A stretch of DNA of 64,000 nt. Source: Antedon mediterranea. Its lineage: Eukaryota > Echinodermata > Crinoidea > Comatulida > Antedonidae. Under the pieces are notes generated by a model. It did not search any database. It was not told the origin of the DNA and was given only the letters and a program-made list of their open reading frames with translations. The stretch's first letter is position 1, and every line of letters starts with the position of its first letter. The stretch covers positions 1,121,001 through 1,185,000 of the forward strand of contig NC_092677.1 of the NCBI RefSeq assembly GCF_964355755.1. Reading direction: 5' to 3'. Shown one piece after another: positions 22,189 to 33,920 of this stretch. The position numbers were made by a program, and so were the translations under genes.

Positions 22189-24995
22189 ATGATGACTTTT
22201 TGTTTGCTGCTATTTGTTCTTGTGTTTGGTAAGTACCAGGCTTTAATGTTGTGTGGGTGCTACTAAGTTGACATTTGATTTTCAATTTTTTTTTATAAAA
22301 CCATATACGTGTAGGCCTATAGTACTTTTCCGTCATTGTTTGAGATACAAATAATCATCATGCATGTTATTTTCGAATTGATAGAGGTCGTTCTAGCTTA
22401 GGTTAACAATTATAAAAGTAAACTATTAATTACAAAATCTTGAAATTTGCCGGACCATTGGTTTGGTTTGTGTGAGAACCCAGAACAGAAAACACAATAG
22501 AAAGAATGCATTCACTAGAATGTTGATTGTTGTCGTATCTTTCTGATTTTAATACTTTGCAGCATAATGTTATCAATTAATTAAATTTATTCACCTCCCT
22601 TAGGAGGAACATATAAAAACTGTACAGCAAAATAAAACACATTAAAATAAAGATTCCCACGAATCAATAGATTAAAATGGTTTTAACAAGTTAAATAAAG
22701 TGTCAAAATCATTGTGAAATAGGGCAGACTTGTTATATTTCAAAATCAAGTTAAGTAACTTATTTAGTTTCAGATACATGTGCACAAACACAAGTGACAG
22801 TGGATGCTGGTACAGCAAAATTTGATGAATCTGCAACAATGACGTGTACTTATACACTTCTACAAGGAGATTCATTGCTACAACTGGTTTGGGTAAAAGC
22901 TGATGATAGTGGTCAAGCAGTAGGAAGTGCTCTTGTCACTACAGGACAACCAACCAATGGTCGATACAGTTTATCTAATAATAATCTTATAATAACTGAT
23001 GTTGAACGAGGTGATACAGACAACTATCGTTGTGCTGTTAGCACCAATGGTGGAAATAGTGGCGACGACTTTGCTAATCTCACAGTCTATTGTGAGTATT
23101 TTTAATAGTAAAAATGATTTTTTTTAAATAAATATTTTTATTCCAGGTACTGTACATTACATGTCAGTTAGTACAGTAATTTTAATTTCATCCTTTGAAT
23201 CATAAGTTTCACAATCAGAAAGAAAAAAAATAAAACCAATAATTTGGATAAAAAGTAAAAAAGTATCATCATCTATTGTGATATACAATCTATTTTTGTG
23301 GTATGATGGTAATTTACTTCCCAATTGATGTGTTTGCTTTTTAGAATATAATGTAACCATAATGGTATCATTTACAAATTTAATCTAAAAAATGTATATA
23401 TAATATGATATTAAAAATTGAAAAGCAATTATAATGCAGGGATGTTATTTACATCAGAACCAAATGAATATTCAATATCCTATGTATTCTGTTATATTGT
23501 CAAAGAGTACTACTAAACATTAGCAATTACTGTATTACAATTGTAGACATGTCAATTGTGTAATTCTAAACAAATGATAATCCAAGAACTGTACAGTATA
23601 ATTTTGCCATTTCAGATCTTGAAGTACCAGATTTGAAACCAGTAGAATTGCATGCCACATTAAATGAAACAGCGATATTTACATGTACTGAACTTGAAGG
23701 TTTACCAACACCAATTACTATCACATGGATCAAAGATGGCAATCCACTTGGTGTTTCTAATACAGACAAGTATCCAACTTCTGATGCAACATTGACGATT
23801 AATAACGTTGATGAGACAGATGAAGGAATGTATCAGTGTAGAGCAGAGAATGCTGCTTATATGGGAGAAGAAGGAAAACTTAGTAATACTGCCACACTGT
23901 CAATAGGTTTGTGGGAATAAATATTTTAATAAATAATGTATTTTATTAGCATCATTGTATACGTATTTTCTGCACGTCATAATTATAAATAGAATATTCA
24001 TATTACAGTATATTATGTCATGTGGTAACAAAAATAAAGCACAGCGAAAACAGCGATAACTGAAAGTTTTAGTTTATTAAAGTCATTTTTATAAAATGAA
24101 CGCATGACGTGTCGGATTATTGCTTGTTTATTTTCTATTTCTTTAGCATTGGCGACAACTTCTTTTATATCCAGTAAGTCAACTACACGTAGGTTTCGTT
24201 TGTTTGCATTGCATTGTAAATTTCCGGGATTTTGCATTTGCGAAAAAAAAAGGATAGCAATGGAAAGGGATATCCCTGCCCCATCCCCATAATCTGTATC
24301 ACGCCTTAAAAGGGAAAATAAGTATGACTTTGTATATTTGTCAACACTACATTATTGTAAACATGTTTAAAACACGGCATGGTAACCCGAATCCTTCTGT
24401 GTTATTTGTTCAGTTTTAAGTACAGAAGTTCCAAAGAGAGAAAATGATTGTACTTCAACTGGTCTTGTTGTTGGAATGGCGTTTGTTGGTGTGCTCATTG
24501 GATTCATTATATGTTTGATTGTGGTTTTTATCATCAGCAAAATAAGGAAGTCACATGCACAGGTAAAGTACAATTCATAAAGTAGAACCAAAAGCAAAAG
24601 TGTAGACTTAAAATGACGAAAGGTTTAATGAAATACCGCACACTTAAGTAATGGACACTATTTTAACATTAGATATGATGTTTTATTTTGAAGTTACCTA
24701 CATCGAAAAACACCAACCAAACAGGGCCAGGGGTAAGGATGTTACTTCAACTTTAAATATTCACTTTACTCATCATCATCATCATCATTTATTATTACTA
24801 TTGTCACCAATATATCAATAAAGATTTACACGATTTTCATTCTGTTTTCATTTTTTTTAGCAGCAGGCGTATATGACTTACACTGGAGAGACAGATAATA
24901 AAGATACAAACCACACATACCAAGATTTACAGAAGAAAGACGATAATCAAGCTGTATATGTGAATATTAAAGCCAAAAAGGGCAAAAAATTATGA
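22189..24995 (+). CDS. Gene 6: type-B V-set/I-set transmembrane receptor
   Basis: Exons: leader 22189-22228, V-set 22774-23091, I-set 23616-23906, hinge 24147-24173, TM 24414-24562, short 24694-24732, tail 24867-24995. They total 993 nt, giving 330 residues. The V domain differs from gene 4 at many positions (MTCTYTLLQGD, LVWVKADD, NYRCAVSTNGG). The I-set is almost identical until its last strands, where AYMGEEGK replaces AYSGIDGK. The tail has an extra Asn codon after GETD, and its usual TAA is TTA followed at once by TGA, adding one Leu. The second tail tyrosine site is YVNI. The gene is compact (2.8 kb) and free of large insertions, so it is the best template for the family model. Confidence 0.88.
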
Positions 24996-25089
24996 ATGTT
25001 AAAATAAAAATAAATAATTTTTATTATTATTAATGGAATATCATTGGTTTGAATCTTCAATCACATACCTCTTGTTGATTTTATTATAG

Positions 25090-25095
25090 AATAAA
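25090..25095 (+). terminator. Candidate poly(A) signal of gene 6
   Basis: AATAAA in the conserved downstream block, about 95 bases after the stop. Confidence 0.4.
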
Positions 25096-25329
25096 GAGAA
25101 ATCATAACCTGTAGAAAGTGTTTTCTTTCTTTTGATTTAACTCTTTAACGCGTACAAATTTAATAACAAGGAAATGTGAATGCTGCAATTTGTATCATCA
25201 TTAAAAAAAAAACCTATATATATATTTTTTTTTTCTTACGGGTAGGCCTACATTGACATAATAAATGACTATACCAGGAAAATAAATTAGACAATAAATG
25301 CTTTTAACACCAATACGCGTGTAATTTAT

Positions 25330-25841
25330 ATTTTCATAGCGTCAAATTCAATTTGACTTTGAGATGTGCATTTGGTTGCTTGCTGCCATATTTTTTCAAA
25401 GAGTTGAGTAATGTTCAAATTTGAAACGGAAAAATTTAATTATAGGTACAAATTGGACGGAGGTTTTAAAATTGGATGCGATTGAGGTTCATTTCTTTTA
25501 AAGAAAGACCATCAAGAAAGTTTGCACTGTTTGAACGCATTGTATAAATAAGGCCTAAAACCATGTGTTTAAATAATGGTTACTAATTGAAAAGATTAAT
25601 TTGATCAACTTGATTTGGACGGAAGTACAGTGCACTATAATTATGAAGGAAGTAAATACCTGTACAATATATCACAAGCGTGAATGGCAATCATGACAAA
25701 GACAGGAACAATCAATATTTCAGTATACGATGTTAGAGTATGGTAGAGTACAAGACAATAGTGAAATAGTCATCACCTAATAAAGTGGAAAAGATTTCCA
25801 TAGTCTATAGAATTGCGATAGAGGTGAAAAGTTCAAATGCG
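25330..25841 (+). promoter_or_regulatory. Type-A upstream region of gene 7
   Basis: Nearly identical to 2220-2732 and 19000-19518. TATAAATA lies at 25543-25550, and the two-codon upstream frame overlaps the start at 25842. Confidence 0.4.
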
Positions 25842-25950
25842 ATGATTTTCCTGATTATTCAACTTTGTGGATGTAAGTACAAAATATTGAAAATATATCT
25901 TCCCTTTTTTCACAAAAAGACGTAATCGTAAATTGCAGTATTTATAATAA

Positions 25951-28900
25951 CTAGATGGTACGCTCGCTTCGCTCGCGTACCATCTAGGTCGTGCCCACAG
26001 ATAGTTCTCGAATACATTATAATTTCAGCGTTAAAAAACTGGTGATTTCAAATGTACAATAATGCAGGACAATAATACATGTCGTTTACAGGAACGAATA
26101 AATAAATAGACACTGTGATTTATGTGCTCAACTAAAATTAGCACCCTGGGAATTACTTCCGAAAGAGAAACTTGTCACAAAATGAAACCAATTGTTTAAG
26201 TCAAATTTAAACAAACTTAATTTGTGTTTTGTATGTAACATTATGGTTGAGGGATGGGGAAGAGGATGGGTGCAAAGAGGAACAATTTTTAAATATATTC
26301 TTTATCCATTTAGTAACGATATATTAATTGTTTTCATGTTTTACAAATAATATACCACTAAACACAGTAAAACATTGCGATGTAATTACCTTGTTGAAAC
26401 TATCACCGTCCTAGTCGATTGAAATAGTACAGTACATGTAACGATACACTACGACGTATATATGTTTATATAATGTTAAACAATTTGTGAAAACCACCTC
26501 TATTCGGGGCAAATCATAAATTTGATTTAATCGTTAATAAATATTAAATTATCTAACTCAACTTAATTAGTAGGCCTAATGGTTTTCAATTGTTTCTAGA
26601 GCCAATTCATACTTAAGTTGGTTCCTACCCTACCCACCAAATTTGTTGTTGATCCTTCGTACCACCGTAGGCCTATCCTCTACTGGCTTTACAACAACGC
26701 TACTCATGCCAGTGAGGGAAGGGTGATGATGTGGGTGGTTTCCGGGGTGGTTTAACTGCAATAATAAAGATCTGTACATAATATACGTCGACTGAAAACG
26801 CTAGCTCATTATCCGTTAAAAAAATCTATATCCAACCTCTGCAGCACAGATTGAAAAAAAAAATTGATCGAATTTCTGTTATGAGTATACAGTACTTGCC
26901 GTTACGACGCCTGAGGGAATAGACACTTGTGGAACAGAGATTGAAATGTTCCATTCATCGCAAATCAATACATTTGTATAAACCTATATTAAATCTATCA
27001 AAATAGCATTTTTTTAAAGATGTATTGTCCCCCTGAAAAAATTTTTTTTTTCAATATTTTTGTTGAATAGGCCATTTTAATTGCACATAAAAGTTATTCA
27101 CTTTGACCTCAATTTGGATTGAAAAAAATATTTTTTTACACGGGAAAATCGCAATTTAATGCAAAAATTAACCAACCGGAAGCTATTTGTCTGGAAGACA
27201 AATGTGTTCCGGTTTAATTTAACCCTTGACCTGAGTTAGCTCATAAATATTCATATTGTATGGATACATCGTGTGGATGATGATGCTTTCCAAATCAACA
27301 GCCAACATTATAATTAACAACAACGATAGCAATGCATGCGTGCGAGAGAGTCGAGTAGTGATGCGAGACGAATCTTGAAGAAAACACGAAAACTATAGCT
27401 AGCAGAATGCTAAGTTAGAATTACAGTTGGTAACTTTGATGTTGAATCTTATTCATTTAGGTGAGTTTTTGTTTCGCTAACAGGAGAGGCCTAGCTAGGC
27501 CTAGGCCCGAATTTGCTGCTACTGTACTACTAGTCTACTACTACTACTAGCACTGACAGTCTCGAGTAGCCTAACTGCTGCCTACTTCTGTCTCTAGAAG
27601 TAGAGTGTAGTAGGCCTAGGCAGTACACTGCTAGCTAGGGCTACAGTAGACCACCACCAGAAGGGATGTATTTTTGTTTTAATCATGATGAATTGGTTTA
27701 ATTTTTAAAGATTTCAACTATCTATTCGGCAGTGAAAATAAAAAAAATAAAAAATATCTAAATAATTTTGTTTTGGATGTTTTACTGATGCAATATTTTA
27801 AACATATTTTCTGTATCAAATGCAATAGGTTCAAATTAACATTCCGCAAATAAACATTTTATGCAGATATTTTGACACAAATTTCTTTTTTTTTTAGGTT
27901 GATTGATTGAACAATAAGAGCAAGTAGTGAGAAACATAAAATGTATCGTACAGTGGCAACATTCACAATTTATTGAAACGTTTCTTACTATTAAAATGAC
28001 ACTTTGTAATGGATGTGAGCGATCTTAGAAGATTATAGCTGTCGTAATTACTGCCACAATCAACACATTGATAATTAGTAGACAAATTGACACAAAAAAC
28101 AATACAGGCATTCAATAAGATATACTGTATATATGTATTTTATTAACTCCTTTTGCACTGTAATATTTACAGTAAAATTATGTGTAAGTAAATTTGGAGA
28201 ATTTATCCTGTGTACTGTTGTAGTAGTTTTTTTTTATTTATTGAATGTTATGTTTACAAAATAATATACTGTACATATAATACAAAAAAAATTATACAAT
28301 ATTTTACAAGCTGGACAAGAACATATTGGCCGAATGCAGCAGGAGAGTCAGAAATATTTTTCCTGCAATATCCAATCATATTCCAATACCGAGTCTATCA
28401 TTGTTGTCTTTGGGTGACCTCTGTTCCAGTCTTCATCAGCTCAACGTCTTTAAAAAAATTAAAAGCAAAGTATGAAAATCTGGAAAAAATAGATCATGCA
28501 TATTTAGTGCAAAATTGGGCTAGTGAAATTGCTTACTTTGACATAGTCAAATAAGTATACTACCTTTCTATCGTAATTAAAACACATTACTTATAATGTT
28601 ATAACTTATAAAAAGAGAAAATAAATATTTGACTTACTAATACTACAGTACAGAGAACATTTGTTTGTGTTGTAAAATGGCTAAGCTGGCTTTTCCCCTC
28701 TGTCTACTTGTACAGTGCTGCTGGAAGGTTCTCAATTTCAGGCTTGTATTGCAACCATTTTCCCTGAAAAATGTTTGTTTTATTTTTATCATAAAAATTA
28801 GTTAAACAAGCTTCAACTAGTAAATATATATGGTACAGCAAGCTGGCTGTATTTTCGGAATGTAGCTAAGATTGATGGCATATAGCCTAGGCCAGTCTAT

Positions 28901-29892
28901 GAAGAGTACAATGTATAGGGCCTAGCTGGGCATCTTCTGCATGGACCCGATTGTCACAGTCTGCTTGCTACTAGCCTAGTAATATGCAGCAGCATGTATT
29001 AATTATTCTAGGCCTAGCCCTGAACTGAAAAAATCCCACGCCAAGTTAATTAATTTACCTTCCTGTTATTATTGCGTTATATATATTATTATATTTAAAA
29101 TAACCGTCTAGGCCTACTTACCGACAAATTAACAGCTCAGCTTTACATATTTATACGATCAGGCCAGGGAAAAACCCACAGTCGAGTCGCGTCGATCTCT
29201 GGTGGTGGTGTGTTGTTGTACATACAACGTGCATCGTCCATTGTTAGATCAGATCTCTGCTGTGTGGATGCTCATTAACATATCATGCATATGTATGAGT
29301 TAGCTCTACCGGCCTAATTTCTGAGCCGATGAGTTCGAAAAAATGGTAAACTTATTTTGATTTTTTTATAAGCGAAATCAATATTTTTTTCGGATTTTTT
29401 TTCGGTGGAAGTGAATAACTTTATGTTAACTACAAAACGGTCTATTCAAAATTTGATTTTTTTCATCTTTATTTTTTATTTTTTGGGGGACAATACATCT
29501 TTAAGGAAAATCGGCCTGTCTTCAACATTATGATACTGTACTCGAACTGTTCAACCGGTTTTCAGCTATTAAAAACAATTATCGTAGGAGGAGATAGGAA
29601 AATGCGAAGTGTCCTCGTATTATCGTATGCGGGTATTCTTCAAATTGACATCCATTAGACAGTGTATACCGCGATCAGAAAGCACCCCTATTTGGGGCAA
29701 ATCGTTGAACCTAAATTCGTTTTAATCGTCAATAACTAATTATCGAACTCAATTTAATTAGTAAACAGGGTTACATCAGGTGGTTAAAATCAGTACCAAA
29801 AGTATGAACCAACTGTACATACCATCGAGTAAACATTCTAGAAATAACGCGCGATTTACCGATTTTTACCCTTACGTAAATTTATATATAGA
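25951..29892 (-). mobile_element. Helitron-like unit 1
   Basis: 3942 bases, of which about 2.48 kb is the nested TTAA-target element (27018-29500). Without it the unit is about 1.45 kb, near the length of unit 4. Shared internal blocks include gtcgtgcccacagat, aatcggcctgtcttcaac and cacccctatttggggcaaat. Confidence 0.7.
27018..29500. mobile_element. 2.5-kb TTAA-target element nested in unit 1
   Basis: Termini AGATGTATTGTCC are inverted, with inverted similarity extending about 120 bases inward (aagttattcacttt, ataggccattttaa). TTAA flanks both sides (27014-27017 and 29501-29504). The sister units read tattttttaaagaaaatcgg at this point, an uninterrupted site with one TTAA. The interior includes a hairpin (ggaagctatttgtctggaag) and CT/AG-rich segments, but no transposase was recognised. 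Termini match the 544-bp element at 10293. Confidence 0.75.
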
Positions 29893-30464
29893 CTAGATGG
29901 TACGCTCGCTTCGCTCGCATACCATCTAGGTCATGCCCACAGATGGTTCTCGAATACATAGTAATTTCGGGGTAAAAAATCTGGCGATTTTAAATGCACG
30001 TACCGCAGGACTATAATACATTGCCGTTTACAGAAACGAATAAGTAGACACAGGGCCTGTTTCTGCTGCAACTGCTCAAAATACGGTATAAAAATACGGT
30101 ATAAAATACGGTATTTTTTATACCGTATTTTTTAGTACCCCGTTTCTGCTAACAATACTTCTTGGGTGGTCGTGTTAAATTTCATCTTTTTTACCCAAAT
30201 TGCCATTCATTTATTTGATCGATAATTAAAAGTCGAAATAAAGGAAGTTTTACGTCTCACTTTCAACAGCCTAGCCCTAGTGAGAGCACAGAAAACATCG
30301 TAATGGGGACAATTAATTCGTTCCCTCCCCGAGTTATTGTATTTTGCAATGTTGTACTGCTTTCGCAGGCTCTTCAGCTTTGAGTTTACTTGCTTTGGAG
30401 ATAAGTTTATTCCATACTCCTGCTTTATATACGGTGGCCCACAACTGTCACGCACACTATAACA

Positions 30465-30805
30465 CAGAATCACACAATTAAAGAAGGAATTACACAATTA
30501 AAGAAGGAATCACACAATTAAAGAAGAAATCGCACAATTAAAAAAGAAATCGCATATAAACAAAAGAAAGCATGAAAATACAAAACGAAATGCACAAATA
30601 AAGAAGAAACGCACAATTAAAGAAGAGCTAAGCACAATTAAAGAAGTCCGCAACAAATTCGAAAGCTCCTCGCACAATTAAAGACTGCAACAAATTTGAA
30701 AGCCCCTCGCACAATTAAAAAAGTCCGCAACAAATTCGAAAGCTCCTCACACAATTAAAGAAGTCCGCAACAAATTCGAAAGTACCTCACACACAATTAA
30801 AGTAC
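30465..30805 (+). repeat. Minisatellite in left foldback arm (cacaattaaagaag type)
   Basis: First about eight units of roughly 20 bases (cacaattaaagaagaaatcg), then units of about 40 bases that add cgcaacaaattcgaaagctc. The mirror copy is at 31950-32290. Confidence 0.7.
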
Positions 30806-30844
30806 AGTAGTCCGTATGGAACGCCATTGCTGCCTCCGGCAGGA

Positions 30845-31090
30845 AACATTAATTCTATTCGGCTCTTTTACCATTACATTCGGCTCTTTTAGCATTCGGC
30901 GCATTTCTATTCGGCCCATTTACCATTACGTTCGGCTCTTTCAGCATTTCGGCTCTTTTTTATTCTGCCCATTTACCATTACGTTCGGCTCTTTCAGCAT
31001 TCGGCTCTTTTTAATTCGGCCCTTTTTTATTCGGCTCTTTCTGCATTACGTTCGGCTCTTTTTGATTTGGCCCTTTTTTATGCGGCGCAA
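30845..31090 (+). repeat. Minisatellite in left foldback arm (ttcggctctttt type)
   Basis: About a dozen variant units built from attcggctctttt and accattacg. The mirror copy is at 31590-31905. Confidence 0.7.
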
Positions 31091-31589
31091 TTAAATTCTA
31101 ACCTTTTACATGTGGTCAAATGGAAGAAAATCAACGGCTGGAAATGAGTCTATGAAAAGTTTACAAAACATATAGATGCAGCATGTAGAGTGTTTGGTTG
31201 GTTGAATTAAATGAATTTGAAGGCTATTTCAATATAACTAAATCATTTTATTGACATGATTAATGTGTTAGTTAGAGAACTTGCAGCGCAATTGTCCCAC
31301 CTTATTGACCATTTTGAGAGAGAAAAGGTTTGATTTATGGCCTAGGCTAGCTAGGCCTCGCCTAGTGTCAGCCAAACATTTAATAATAATAATTTACCCT
31401 TTCTCTCTCAAAATTTGTTAAAAGATGAATTAATTTAGGTTATTCAACACATCTTTAATCGGTTGGCTAGTCATGGTTGGCGCCATGATGATGAAATGTT
31501 TGTAAACTTTTCATAGACTCATTTCCAGTCGTTGATTTTCTTCCATTTGACCCCATGTCAAAGGTTAGATTTTAATTGCGCCATATAAA

Positions 31590-31905
31590 AAATGCCGATT
31601 TAAAAAGAGCCCAACGTAATGCAGAAAGAGCCGAATCAAAAAGGGCCGAATCAAAAAGAGCCGAACGTAATGTTAAATGGGCCGAATAAAAAAGAGCCGA
31701 ATGCTGAAAGAGCCGAACGTAATGGTAAATTGGCCGAATAAAAAAGAGCCGAAAGCTGAAAGAGCCGAACGTAATGGTAAAAAATGGGCCAAATAGAAAT
31801 GAGCTGAATGCTGAAAGAGCCGTACGTAATGGTAAAAAGGCCGAATAGAAATGCGCCGAATGGTAAAAGAGCCGAACGTAATGGTAAAAGAGCCGAATAG
31901 AATTA
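31590..31905 (-). repeat. Minisatellite in right foldback arm (ttcggctctttt type)
   Basis: Inverted counterpart of 30845-31090, with aaagagccgaacgtaatggt units. It is longer than the left array, so the arms have changed in repeat number. Confidence 0.7.
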
Positions 31906-31949
31906 AAGTTTGCTGCTGCCGGAGGCAGCGATGGCGTTCCATATGGACT

Positions 31950-32290
31950 ACTGTACTCTAATTGTGCGAGGTACTTTCGAATTTGTTGCGGACTTCTTTA
32001 ATTGTGCGAGGAACTTTCGAATTTGTTGCGGACTTCTTTAATTGTGCGAGGAGCTTTTGATTTTGTTGCGAACTTCTTTAATTGTGCGAGGAGCTTTCGA
32101 ATTTGTGCGGACTTCTTTAATTGTGCTTAGCTCTTCTTTATTTGCGCATTTCTTTTTATATTTTCATGCTTTCTTTTGTTTATATGCGATTCCTTCTTTA
32201 ATTGTGTGATTTCTTCTTTAATTGTGTGATTCCTTCTTTAGGCCTAATTGTGTGATTTCTTCTTTAATTGTGTGATTCCTTCTTTAATTG
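31950..32290 (-). repeat. Minisatellite in right foldback arm (cacaattaaagaag type)
   Basis: Inverted counterpart of 30465-30805, with the 40-base units nearer the centre and the 20-base units nearer the end, as expected for a mirror arm. Confidence 0.7.
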
Positions 32291-33920
32291 TGTGAATATG
32301 ATTTATATAGTGTGCGTGACAGTTGTGGGCCACCGTATTTATAAATGTGGTTGTCCCTTTTATTACCTTTTAGTTGGTCAGACATTTTAGCTTCCCCACA
32401 CACATTTATTTAGTAAAACTGTGACGTATTCGCTCCACATTTTCGCCGAATATATCTATACATGTGTGTAAAGCAGCTAACAGCGACAGAAAATAAAAAC
32501 ACGAATGGTGACCTTTTGTCATGTAAAAAAAAAATATGGTATTTTTTATTGGCAGCAGAAACGGGTACAAAAAATACGGTATAAATTTGTAAATACCGTA
32601 TTTTATCCACAAATTTTGTGGGGAAAATACGGTATACAAAATACGGTATATTTTTTATGAGCGCAGTTTCTGCTGCCAAAAATATACCGTATATATACGG
32701 TATTCAAAAAATACCGTATAATATACGGTATTTAGTTGGCAGCAGAAACAGGGCCACAATGATTTATGTAGTCAACCAAAATTAGCACCCTGGGAATTAC
32801 TTCCGAAAGAGAAACTTACCACAAAATGAGTCCAAATTGTTTATTCATTTAAAGAAACCCAATTAGGGTTGAGGGATGGGAAAGAGGATAGGTACAAAGA
32901 GGAACAATTTTTAAATATATTCTTTATCCACGTCAGTAACGAAATATTGTTTTCATTTTTTATAGGCCTATAAATAATATACCACTAACGGTGACTAAAT
33001 ATAGTAAAACATTTGCGATTTAATACTTTGTTAAAACTGTCACTGTCATAGTCGATTGAAATAGTAAAGTACATGTAACGATACACCACTACGACGTTTA
33101 TATTTTTTGTAATTATTAATTAATGCAAACGTTGAGAAGCAACTGTCAGTAATAAAGTTTATTTGTATATTACGTGTTTATATATCTAACAGTAAAGCCT
33201 ACCCATAATCACAGTAATAAAGTTTATTTGTATATATTTTTTTACATCTAACAGTATTCACAGTAAGAAATGTTTGTAGGCCTATATATTTTTTTACATC
33301 TAACAGTATTCACAGTAAGAAATGTTCGATTCAAATGACGACCAAAAATGGTTAATAGGTATTTGCAGTACTGTATTGTCAAAGTATTGCAAGTTTATTC
33401 TCCAAGGGCTCATAAATTTACCTACTTGTGTTAAACCAAACTGGCAGACTGAGAGATTGGAATGTTCCATTCATCGCAAATCAATACATTTGAAAAACGT
33501 AAATTAAATCTATCAAAATAGTATTTTTTAAAGAAAATCGGCCTGTCTTCAACATTATGATGCTGTACTCGGGCAGTTCAACCGGTTTTCAGCTATTAAA
33601 AACAATTATCGTAGGAGGAGATAGGAAAATGCGAAGCGTCCTAGTATTATTGTGTGCGGGTATTTTTCAAGTTGGACATCCATTAGACAGTGTATACCAC
33701 GATCGGAAAACACCCCTATTTGGGGCAAATCGTTGAACCTAAATTCGTTTTAATCGTCAATAACTAATTATCTAACTCAATTTAATTAGTAAACAGGGTT
33801 ACATCAGGTGGTTAAAATCAGTACCGAAAGTACGAACCAACTTTATATACCATCGAGTAAAAATTCTAGAAATAAACCGCGATTTATCGAATTTTGCCCT
33901 TACGTAAATTTATATATAGA

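Larger units (their letters stand above)
30053..32755. mobile_element. 2.7-kb foldback element with minisatellite arms
   Basis: The ends carry GGSCCTGTTTCTGCTGC inverted repeats, next to ACA at 30050-30052 and 32756-32758. Unit 4 (about 36590) has the same flank (agacacgatgattt) without insert. Each arm, about 1.1-1.25 kb, has the same order in mirror image: ATACGGTAT-rich end, a cacaattaaagaag minisatellite, a ttcggctctttt minisatellite, then a unique segment (31100-31170 versus 31498-31566). About 325 bases form the loop. No coding region is supported; open frames inside follow the minisatellites. Confidence 0.75.
29893..33920 (-). mobile_element. Helitron-like unit 2
   Basis: 4028 bases, about 1.33 kb once the foldback element (30053-32755) is removed. 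It begins and ends like its neighbours. Confidence 0.7.

Noticed and set aside
28210-28554. A 114-residue protein inside the TTAA element
   Set aside because: Very AT-rich, no recognisable domain and no support from codon pattern; not listed as a gene.
30465-30805. A CRISPR-like repeat array
   Set aside because: Repeats are directly adjacent, lack unique spacers of constant length, and are mirrored in the other arm of a foldback element in animal DNA.
30816-31942. Small proteins of about 90 residues on both strands
   Set aside because: The open frames follow the ttcggctctttt minisatellite and its mirror copy; their amino-acid repeats only reflect the DNA repeat.
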